From positions 1 to 64,000 of the forward strand of contig NZ_MVHD01000027.1 of NCBI RefSeq assembly GCF_002086635.1: 64,000 nt of DNA, read 5' to 3'. Source of the stretch: Mycobacterium alsense (GTDB taxonomy: Bacteria > Actinomycetota > Actinomycetes > Mycobacteriales > Mycobacteriaceae). Positions 17,844 through 24,730 of the stretch are shown in pieces (the stretch's first letter is position 1; each line of letters begins with the position of its first letter). A program made the position numbers and the translations under genes. The notes under the pieces are model-generated. The model was not told where the DNA came from, ran no database searches, and was given only the letters and a program-made list of their open reading frames with translations.

Positions 17844-19037
17844 CTAGATCAGGGCCCGCAACGGGCCCTCGGGCGGATCGACACCCAGCGAACTGAGCGC
17901 CGACGCGTGGTAGGTGGTCCCGGGGACGTGGATCGCGTGTAGGTGGCCGACGTGCACGTCGCGCCAGTACCGCTGCAGGGGCTTGTCCATCCGGGCCGCA
18001 TTGCCGCCGGAGCGGGCGAAGATCTCGTCGACCGCCGACACCGCGCGCCACACCGCGCGCACCTGGGTGCGGCGACCCGCCGCGCGGTCGGCGAACGACA
18101 CCTCCTTGCCGGCGGCGACCATGTCGTAGATGCGGTCGACGTTGGCCAGCAGTTCCTGGCGGGCGGCGTTGATGTCGGCGGCCGCCTCCCCGATGGCGTA
18201 CATGACGTAGGGGTCGTCCTTGATCGCGGTTCCGGTCGCGCCCACGCGCTCGCGCTGGTAGTCCAGGTGGGCCGCCAGCGCGCCCTCGGCGATGCCGATG
18301 GTGGCCGCCGAAATGCCCAGCGGGAACATCGTCGACCAGGGCATCAAATACAGCGGCTCGGTCATGCCGGCCTCGCGCTGGGCGGTGCCGTCCATCACTT
18401 TGGTCGCGTCCATGGTGCGGTAGGCCGGGACGAACGCGTCCTTGACGATGACGTCCTTGGAGCCGGTGCCGCGCAGCCCCACCACGTCCCAGGAGTCCTC
18501 CACGATCTGGTAGTCCTTGCGGGGCAGGATCATGTGCAGCATCTGCGGCGGCATCAGCGGGATGCCCTTGTCGTCGCCGAGCATCGCCCCCAGGATGATC
18601 CAGTCGCAATGGTCGGTGCCGGAGCTGAACTGCCAGCGGCCGTTGAAGATGTAGCCGCCATCCCCTCCGTCAATGGGCTTGGCCACGCCCTGCGGCGCGT
18701 ACGGGGACGCCATCCACGTGTCGACGTCGTCGCCCCACACCTCGGCGGGCACCCTCGGGTCGGCGTAGGCCAACTGGTAGGGGTGCACGCCGACCACGCC
18801 GACGATCCAGCCGGCGGCCGGGTCCAGCGCCGCGGTGGCCATCGCCGTCTCGGCCCATTCCCGGGGGTGAACCTCAAACCCCTGGTAGCTCTTCGGCTGC
18901 AGCAGCCGGATCACGCCGGCCCCCTTCATCAGCTTGACGGTGTCGTCGGTGAGCCGGCCGATGCGTTCGGCTTCCGCCGCTTGGTCGCGTAACCGGTCCG
19001 CCATCGCCACGATCCGGTCGAGTGCCCGCTCGCTCAT
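17844..19037 (-). CDS. HsaA-like flavin-dependent monooxygenase (acyl-CoA dehydrogenase fold)
   Basis: This 397-residue protein has the acyl-CoA-dehydrogenase fold but the features of the group D two-component hydroxylases: WQFSSGTDHCDWIILGA, SWDVVGLRGTGSKDV, and a His near the end (HVGHLHAIHVPGTTYH). HsaA hydroxylates 3-HSA using reduced flavin from HsaB. It directly precedes the HsaC-like dioxygenase, the same order of reactions as in cholesterol ring degradation. No HsaB-type reductase is encoded in the window. ATG 19037 follows a weak purine stretch; upstream is the divergent promoter shared with a BVMO. Confidence 0.86.
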   Translation of the reverse strand: MSERALDRIVAMADRLRDQAAEAERIGRLTDDTVKLMKGAGVIRLLQPKSYQGFEVHPREWAETAMATAALDPAAGWIVGVVGVHPYQLAYADPRVPAEVWGDDVDTWMASPYAPQGVAKPIDGGDGGYIFNGRWQFSSGTDHCDWIILGAMLGDDKGIPLMPPQMLHMILPRKDYQIVEDSWDVVGLRGTGSKDVIVKDAFVPAYRTMDATKVMDGTAQREAGMTEPLYLMPWSTMFPLGISAATIGIAEGALAAHLDYQRERVGATGTAIKDDPYVMYAIGEAAADINAARQELLANVDRIYDMVAAGKEVSFADRAAGRRTQVRAVWRAVSAVDEIFARSGGNAARMDKPLQRYWRDVHVGHLHAIHVPGTTYHASALSSLGVDPPEGPLRALI

Positions 19038-19115
19038 GTTGTTGTCCTTGCCTGTAGGGGACCTGTGGGGCGTAACTAATGGTCTACCGCACCCGGCGCC
19101 GAACTCGAAGCCGTT

Positions 19116-19150
19116 CCCGGTGAGCGGACGCAAAACGTCCGGTGACCGGG
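19116..19150. promoter_or_regulatory. Nested inverted repeat in divergent promoter region
   Basis: CCCGGT-GAG-CGGACG-CAAAA-CGTCCG-GTG-ACCGGG forms two 6-bp stems separated by a 3x3 internal loop, with a 5-base AT-rich loop. It lies between the divergent HsaA-like gene (start 19037) and the BVMO gene (start 19196). It may be a two-dimer operator or a hairpin in the BVMO leader; a second, weaker repeat CCACGG/CCGTGG occurs at 19166-19189. Confidence 0.6.
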
Positions 19151-19195
19151 AGGCAAGGCGGCCGACCACGGCACCGGCCCCTACCGTGGCCGGCT

Positions 19196-20812
19196 GTGAA
19201 GAATGCCGTCGGGCGGCCCCTGGACGTCGTCGTGGTCGGCGCGGGCTTCGCGGGCCTGTACGCCCTGCACCGGCTGCGCGCGCAAGGGCTGTCGGTGCAG
19301 GTCGTGGAGGCAGCGCCGGAGCTGGGCGGCACCTGGTACCACAACCGCTATCCCGGCGCGCGCTGCGATGTGGAGAGCGTCGACTACTGCTACTCCTTTT
19401 CCGACGAGCTGCAGCAGCAGTGGAACTGGACCGAGAAGTACGCCTCCCAGGCCGAAATCCTGAGGTACCTGAATTGGGTCGCCGACACGCTCGACCTGCG
19501 CCGCGACATCGCGTTCGGGGCTCGCGTCGCATCGGCGGTGCTCGACGAGACGACGCTGCGCTGGACGGTGAGCACCGAGGACGGACGGGCGTTCTCGGCG
19601 CGGTTCTGCGTCATGGCGACGGGCCCGCTCTCGGCCGCGCTGACACCCGATTTCCCCGGTCTGGACACCTTCGCCGGCGAGACCTACCACACCGCGCACT
19701 GGCCCCACGATCACGTCGACTTCGCCGGCAAGCGGGTGGCGGTGATCGGCACCGGATCGTCTGGCATCCAATCGATCCCGATCATCGCCGAGCGGGCCGA
19801 GCACCTCTACGTCTTCCAGCGCACGCCGAACTACAGCGTCCCCGCGGGCAACAGGCCGTTGTCCCCCGAGGAACTCGACCGGATCAAGGCCGGCTACGCG
19901 CAACGGCGCCGGCTGTCGTGGCGCAGCGGCGGCGGGTCACCGCACGTCACCGCCGAAAAACCGACCATGGAGTACACCCCCGAAGAGCGCCGCGCGGCGT
20001 TCGAAAGGCGGTGGCGGCTGGGCGGCGTGCTGTTCTCCAAGACCTTCCCCGACCAGATGACAGATCCCGCGGCCAACGACGAGGCCCGCAGCTTCTACGA
20101 GGAGAAGATCCGGGCGGTCGTCGACGACCCGGCGCTGGCCGACATGCTGATTCCCACCGATCACCCGATCGGGACGAAGCGAATCTGCACCGACAGCAAC
20201 TACTTTCAGACCTTCAACCGTCCCAACGTCTCGCTGGTCAACGTGCGGGCCACTCCGATCCAATCCGTCGACACCACGGGGATCAACACCGCCGAGGACC
20301 GCTATGACGTCGACATGATCGTCCTGGCAACCGGTTTCGACGCCATGACCGGGGCGTTGGCCGGCATCGACATCGTCGGCCGCGGTGGCGTGAAGCTGCG
20401 CGACGACTGGGCGCGCGGGCCACGCACCTACCTGGGGCTCGGCGTCGACGGCTTCCCGAACCTGTTCCCGATCTCGGGCCCGGGGGCGCCGGCGGTGCTG
20501 GCCAACATGGTGCTGCACGCCGAGGCGCAGGTGAACTGGGTCGCGGAGGCCATCGGCTACCTCGACGACCACGGTTATGCCGCGATCGAAGCCACCCGCG
20601 ATGCCGTGGACGGCTGGGGCGCGGAATGCGCCCGTCGGGCCGAGGCCACCCTGTTCACCAAGGCGAACTCCTGGTACATGGGGGCCAACGTGCCCGGAAA
20701 GCCAAGGGGCTTCATGTTGTTCGTCGGCGGGTTTGCGGCGTACAACGACATCTGCGCCGAGGTCGCCGACGCCGGATACAAGGGTTTCGACCTGGTTAAG
20801 ATGCGCCGATGA
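19196..20812 (+). CDS. Baeyer-Villiger monooxygenase (cyclohexanone monooxygenase type)
   Basis: The 538-residue protein has both Rossmann motifs (VVVVGAGFAGLYALHR and VAVIGTGSSGIQSIP), the GGTWYHNRYPGARCDVES block, and an intact fingerprint FAGETYHTAHWP (FxGxxxHxxxWP). It is therefore expected to convert a ketone to an ester or lactone with NADPH and O2. The start is GTG 19196; the longer frame upstream runs through the inverted repeats. The stop overlaps the next SDR (ATGA), giving a BVMO-SDR-SDR-SnoaL operon. It is closely similar in motif layout to the flavoprotein at 39800, which has lost the fingerprint His. Confidence 0.9.
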   Translation: MKNAVGRPLDVVVVGAGFAGLYALHRLRAQGLSVQVVEAAPELGGTWYHNRYPGARCDVESVDYCYSFSDELQQQWNWTEKYASQAEILRYLNWVADTLDLRRDIAFGARVASAVLDETTLRWTVSTEDGRAFSARFCVMATGPLSAALTPDFPGLDTFAGETYHTAHWPHDHVDFAGKRVAVIGTGSSGIQSIPIIAERAEHLYVFQRTPNYSVPAGNRPLSPEELDRIKAGYAQRRRLSWRSGGGSPHVTAEKPTMEYTPEERRAAFERRWRLGGVLFSKTFPDQMTDPAANDEARSFYEEKIRAVVDDPALADMLIPTDHPIGTKRICTDSNYFQTFNRPNVSLVNVRATPIQSVDTTGINTAEDRYDVDMIVLATGFDAMTGALAGIDIVGRGGVKLRDDWARGPRTYLGLGVDGFPNLFPISGPGAPAVLANMVLHAEAQVNWVAEAIGYLDDHGYAAIEATRDAVDGWGAECARRAEATLFTKANSWYMGANVPGKPRGFMLFVGGFAAYNDICAEVADAGYKGFDLVKMRR

Positions 20813-21624
20813 CGGGATTGCTCGACAAGGTGGTGGTGGTCACCGGCGCCGCCCGCGGTACCGGCCGGGTGCACTGCCAGCGGTTCGCCGAGGAGGGCGC
20901 CGACGTGATCGCGCTCGACGAACCGGGCGCCGCCGACGAATTGCGGGGCACCGCAACCGAAGTCGAAAGCCGGGGTCGGCGTTGCGCGACCGGTTCGGCC
21001 GACGTCGGTGACCTGGATGCCGTCACGGCCGCGATCGACGGGGCCGTCGCCGAACTGGGGCGCCTGGACGTCGTCATCGCCAACGCCGGAATCCACCTGC
21101 CGGGCGCGCCGTCGTGGGAGCTCGACCCGCGGGACTGGCAACGCACGCTCGACATCAACCTCACCGGGGTGTGGCACACCGTCAGGGCCGCGGTGCCCCA
21201 CATGATCGATTCCGAAGGTGCCGGCGGCGGTTCCGTCGTCATCATCAGCTCCACCAACGGACTTCGCGGGACCGCCAACACCGCCCACTACACCGCCAGC
21301 AAGCACGCCGTGGTAGGTCTGGCGCGAACGCTGGCCAACGAGCTGGGGCCGCGCAACGTTCGGGTCAACACCGTGCACCCCGGCGCGGTCGCGACCCCGA
21401 CGGTGCTCAACGAGGCGACGTACCGGCGCCTGCGGCCGGACCTGGACAACCCCACCGCGGCCGACGCCGCGGAGGTGCTCAGGGCGCGCAACCTGCTGCC
21501 GGTGCCGTGGGTGGAGCCCGTCGACGTGGCCAACGCCGTGGTGTTTCTGGCCTCCGACGCGGCGCGCTACATCACCGGCACCCAGCTCGTCGTCGACGCC
21601 GGCCTCACACAGAAGACCAGGTGA
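20809..21624 (+). CDS. SDR, probably mycofactocin-coupled type
   Basis: The Rossmann motif is VVVTGAARGTGRVHCQRFAEEGADVIALD, longer than in ordinary SDRs, and the catalytic residues are Ser in IISSTN and Tyr/Lys in AHYTASKHA. The C-terminal block LLPVPWVEPVDVANAVVFLAS is typical of the mycofactocin-dependent SDR subfamily, which holds NAD tightly and passes electrons to mycofactocin. The gene is coupled to the BVMO upstream and the next SDR downstream by 4-base overlaps. A second, closely related copy follows directly, suggesting an old tandem duplication. Confidence 0.85.
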   Translation: MTGLLDKVVVVTGAARGTGRVHCQRFAEEGADVIALDEPGAADELRGTATEVESRGRRCATGSADVGDLDAVTAAIDGAVAELGRLDVVIANAGIHLPGAPSWELDPRDWQRTLDINLTGVWHTVRAAVPHMIDSEGAGGGSVVIISSTNGLRGTANTAHYTASKHAVVGLARTLANELGPRNVRVNTVHPGAVATPTVLNEATYRRLRPDLDNPTAADAAEVLRARNLLPVPWVEPVDVANAVVFLASDAARYITGTQLVVDAGLTQKTR

Positions 21625-22466
21625 GCGGGGCGTCCGCGCCGCGGCTGGCGGGCAAGGTCGCCCTGATCACCGGCGCCGCGCGCGGGATCGGGCGCGCGCA
21701 GGCAGTGCGGTTCGCGCAGGAGGGCGCCGACATCGTTGCGCTCGACATCTGCGCCGCGGTGGACACGGTGATCATCCCGCACGCCACGCCTGCCGACCTC
21801 GACGAGACGGCGGCGCTTGTCGCCGCGGCGGGCGCCGCGGTGCACACCGAAATCGTCGACGTGCGCGACCTGGCCGCCGTCGCGGCCGCCACCGACCGCG
21901 GCGCCGAGCGGTTCGGGGGACTGGACGTGGTGTGCGCGACGGCCGGGATCACCTCGCGCGGGACGGCGCTCGAGCTCGACGAAAACACCTGGCGCACCAT
22001 GTTGGACGTCAACCTCACCGGCGTGTGGCACACCTGCCGGGCCGGGGCGCCACACCTGATCGCGCGGGGTGGCGGCGCGATGATCCTGACCAATTCGATC
22101 GCGGGGCTGCGTGGGCTGGTCGGCGTCGCGCATTACACCGCCGCCAAGCACGGCGTCGTCGGCTTGATGCGCAGCTTGGCCAATGAGCTTGCGCCGCACC
22201 GTGTTCGGGTGAACTGCATCCACCCGACCAATGTCGACACCCCGATGATCCAGAACGACGCCGTGCGAGCCGCTTTCCGTCCGGACCTGGACCGCACACC
22301 CACCCGCGCCGAATTCGCCGAAGCGGCCCGCGCCATGAATATGCTCGGGGTGCCGTGGGTGGACGCGGTGGACGTCGCCAACGCGGCGCTGTTCTTGGCC
22401 TCCGACGAGGCGCGCTACATCACCGCGGCGACCCTGCCCGTCGACGCGGGCGCCACCCAACGATGA
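21621..22466 (+). CDS. SDR, probably mycofactocin-coupled type
   Basis: This 281-residue protein starts at a GTG overlapping the previous stop. It has LITGAARGIGRAQAVRFAQEG, the catalytic Tyr/Lys in AHYTAAKHG, and the subfamily ending MLGVPWVDAVDVANAALFLAS. The stretch between the second and third beta strands is longer than in classical SDRs, as expected for mycofactocin-dependent enzymes. It and its neighbour at 20809 could act on two hydroxyls or two stereoisomers of one substrate. Confidence 0.85.
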   Translation: MSGASAPRLAGKVALITGAARGIGRAQAVRFAQEGADIVALDICAAVDTVIIPHATPADLDETAALVAAAGAAVHTEIVDVRDLAAVAAATDRGAERFGGLDVVCATAGITSRGTALELDENTWRTMLDVNLTGVWHTCRAGAPHLIARGGGAMILTNSIAGLRGLVGVAHYTAAKHGVVGLMRSLANELAPHRVRVNCIHPTNVDTPMIQNDAVRAAFRPDLDRTPTRAEFAEAARAMNMLGVPWVDAVDVANAALFLASDEARYITAATLPVDAGATQR

Positions 22467-22477
22467 GGAGCGAAAGC

Positions 22478-22972
22478 ATGGCCGATGTCGGCGAATTGGA
22501 CGAATTGGCGGCCCGGCTGCGCCGGCTCGAGGACGACCGCGACATCCGGCAGTTGGTCGCCTCGTACGGCCCGGCGGTGGACGCCGGCGACCCGGATGCC
22601 GCGGCGCGGCTGTGGGCGACCGACGGCGTCTACGACGTCGACGGCTGGCGGATGGAAAGCCGGGCCGATGTCCGCGCGATGGTGGCCTCCGACGCCCACC
22701 AAGACCTGGTGGCCAAGGGCTGCTGCCACTTCCTCGGCCCCTGCGTCGTGACGGTCACCGGCGACGAGGCCGTCGCGGTGTGCGAGTCCCTGGTCCTCAT
22801 CCGCGACGGTTCCGAAAAGGCGGCCTACCGGGTGTGGCGCGCCACCGCGCACCATTTCGCGCTGCGGCGGATCGACGGGAGGTGGCAAATCACCGCGCGC
22901 ACCAGCCGGGTGCTCGACGGCAACCCCGACGCCCGCAGCTTGCTGACGCGGGGCCTCGCGGGCTCCGCCTAG
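22478..22972 (+). CDS. SnoaL/NTF2-like protein
   Basis: This 164-residue protein has the family opening LRRLEDDRDIRQLVASYGPAVDAGD, then WATDGVYDVDGW and a long curved sheet. It is a SnoaL_4-type fold that can be an isomerase, dehydratase or non-catalytic pocket protein. ATG 22478 lies 8 bases after a GAGGAG site; ATG 22463, overlapping the preceding stop, is the alternative. It closes the BVMO-SDR-SDR operon and converges on the HsaD-like gene. Confidence 0.83.
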   Translation: MADVGELDELAARLRRLEDDRDIRQLVASYGPAVDAGDPDAAARLWATDGVYDVDGWRMESRADVRAMVASDAHQDLVAKGCCHFLGPCVVTVTGDEAVAVCESLVLIRDGSEKAAYRVWRATAHHFALRRIDGRWQITARTSRVLDGNPDARSLLTRGLAGSA

Positions 22973-22993
22973 CCCGGCGGCGGCGACCCGCCG

Positions 22994-23863
22994 CTAGCGC
23001 GACAGGAAGGCCAGCACGGTGCTTTCGAAGGCCTCCTTGGCCTCGATCATCGCCCAGTGCCCGGAGTTGGGGAAGATGTGCAGCTCGGCGTTGGGGATGG
23101 TGCGCATCGGGACCAGCGCCATGTCGGGCGGGCTCACCCTGTCGTCGCGGCCCCAGGTCAGCAGGGTGGGCGCCGTCAGCTTGTGCATCACCGCCCACGG
23201 CATCGGGCGGTCCGACGCCGCCATCGCGGCGTTCATCGCGGCGAACGCCGCCTTGCCGTACATCCGGCGGGCGGCGTCCAGCGCCGTCGGGTCGGTGGCG
23301 AGCTGCCAGCGTTCCTCGATCAGCTCGTCGGTGACCAAAGACTGGTCGTAGAGCATCGATTTCAGCCAGTCGACGAGCCGTTGCCGGGTCGGGTCCTCGA
23401 CGAACTCCTGCAGCAGCCGGATGCCCTCGCTGGGGCTGGGGCTGAAGATGTTGGTGCCGACCCCGCCGATGGTGACCAGGCGGCCGACGCGGTCCGGATG
23501 CCCGATGGCGAAGTTGATGCCGACCCCGCCGCCCATCGAGTTGCCCACGATGTGCGTCTTGTCGACGCCGAGCGCGTCCAGGAACGGCGCTACGGCGCCG
23601 AATGCCGTGATCATCGGGTGGCCGCCGAGGTCGTCGGTGACCCCGAAGCCGGGAAACTCCAGGATCAGGCAGCGGAAGTGCTCGGCGAAGGTGGGCAGGA
23701 TCCCGCGAAAGTTGCGCCAGCCGGTGACGCCGGGGCCGGAGCCGTGCAGAAACAGCAGCGCCGGGCCGGAATCCGGGCCGCAGTCGTAGTAGCGGAAAGC
23801 GCCTTTGGGGGTGCTGATTTCGCGCAGGTCCTGTTCGACGGTCGTTGGAGAGGTGTTTGCCAC
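22994..23863 (-). CDS. HsaD-like meta-cleavage product hydrolase
   Basis: This alpha/beta hydrolase of 289 residues has the oxyanion motif HGSGPGVTGW, nucleophile Ser109 in GNSMGGG, Asp241 in WGRDDRVSP and His269 in NSGHWAMIE. The layout matches HsaD/BphD, which hydrolyse the C-C bond of meta-cleavage products made by HsaC/BphC. With the HsaA- and HsaC-like genes 4-5 kb to the left, it completes an A-ring opening set. The start is most likely GTG 23863 (AGGGTGG upstream); GTG 23872 is possible. Confidence 0.87.
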   Translation of the reverse strand: MANTSPTTVEQDLREISTPKGAFRYYDCGPDSGPALLFLHGSGPGVTGWRNFRGILPTFAEHFRCLILEFPGFGVTDDLGGHPMITAFGAVAPFLDALGVDKTHIVGNSMGGGVGINFAIGHPDRVGRLVTIGGVGTNIFSPSPSEGIRLLQEFVEDPTRQRLVDWLKSMLYDQSLVTDELIEERWQLATDPTALDAARRMYGKAAFAAMNAAMAASDRPMPWAVMHKLTAPTLLTWGRDDRVSPPDMALVPMRTIPNAELHIFPNSGHWAMIEAKEAFESTVLAFLSR

Positions 23864-23928
23864 GGATGCCACCCTGCCATGCCGCGGCGGCGAAGGGGAG
23901 CGGGGTGCCGGTGCGGAGCGCCGCGGGC

Positions 23929-24378
23929 TCACTCCGCCGAACGCCGGGCCATCGTCGAGTCCGGCGCCGACCAGTCGGTCGACACCTTCCGATGCTTGAT
24001 CAGCCAGGTCCCGCCGTCGGGCGTCAGGGTGTCGCGGTAACGGCCGAAGTGGTCCAGGCCGACCTGGGTCACCACGGTGAAGTAGGACGAGACCTCCGCC
24101 CGCTGCGGCGACAGCGCGGTGAACAACACGTTGGTGAGGTTGTGCCGGACGACGGGCTTGACCGCGGAGGTGTCGGCGGCGCCCTTCCGGGTGACGCCGC
24201 GGAGGAACGATGCGATCTCGGTTCGTCCGCGCAACGGCTGAAGCCCGCGGATCTCGAGGACACCGTCGGCGCAGAACGTTTCCGCGAGGCCGTCGAGCCG
24301 CCCCGCGTCGCCCGACCAGTTGTACCGCGCGAGGGTGTCCCGGATCTGTTCGCGGGCGACCAATTCCCACATGTCCAC
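23929..24378 (-). CDS. SnoaL/NTF2-like protein
   Basis: This protein of about 149 residues begins MWELVAREQIRDTLARYNWSGDAGRLD, the standard start of SnoaL_4 proteins, and continues FCADGVLEIRG and RHNLTNVLFTA. GTG 24378 has GGAG eight bases upstream; ATG 24372 is a close alternative. It lies 65 bases upstream of the HsaD-like gene on the same strand. It is one of three NTF2-fold proteins in this island, none of which can be assigned a defined reaction from sequence alone. Confidence 0.8.
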   Translation of the reverse strand: MDMWELVAREQIRDTLARYNWSGDAGRLDGLAETFCADGVLEIRGLQPLRGRTEIASFLRGVTRKGAADTSAVKPVVRHNLTNVLFTALSPQRAEVSSYFTVVTQVGLDHFGRYRDTLTPDGGTWLIKHRKVSTDWSAPDSTMARRSAE

Positions 24379-24443
24379 CGTCGTGACTCCACACCCTGCG
24401 CCGCGAAAGCGCAACCGCCGAAGGCCCGCGCGGGAGACCCGCG

Positions 24444-24626
24444 CTACTTGACGCGGTACGGCCGGAACCCGTGGCGGACCGCCGGGGTGAAGCCGTTCAG
24501 GTCGAACACGGCGATGAGCGCGCGCAGCAGCGCGGGGGACCACTCATCGAACGGCTGCGCGTTCATACGATCGAGTAGTTCACCGCGGAGGTGCTCGATG
24601 CCCGTCGGCCGCTGCTGGTCGCTCAT
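24444..24626 (-). CDS. Small hypothetical protein
   Basis: This is a 60-residue basic protein starting MSDQQRPTGIEHLRGELLDRM and ending FRPYRVK; the frame continues upstream to a GTG at 24695, which would give 83 residues. The shorter form is preferred because the longer one starts against the inverted repeat at 24696-24718. There is no clear ribosome site; a TAGCGT element five bases before the ATG would allow a leaderless transcript. It reads in the same direction as the SnoaL gene downstream. No family is recognised, and it may not be a real gene. Confidence 0.45.
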   Translation of the reverse strand: MSDQQRPTGIEHLRGELLDRMNAQPFDEWSPALLRALIAVFDLNGFTPAVRHGFRPYRVK

Positions 24627-24695
24627 CGCATCGATGACGCTAAGAGCGACGCCATGCGGTTGTACAGCCAACCGGGCATATTCAAATTTTGCCAC

Positions 24696-24718
24696 TTCCG
24701 CTACCGGCAGTAGCGGAA
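24696..24718. promoter_or_regulatory. Inverted repeat operator before the molybdopterin oxidoreductase
   Basis: TTCCGCTAC-CGGCA-GTAGCGGAA has perfect 9-base arms and a 5-base spacer. It lies 13 bases before the start of the oxidoreductase gene and upstream of the divergent small gene. Symmetry and position fit a repressor site; no regulator gene is adjacent, so the protein that binds it is unknown. Confidence 0.72.
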
Positions 24719-24730
24719 TACAGTGGGTGG

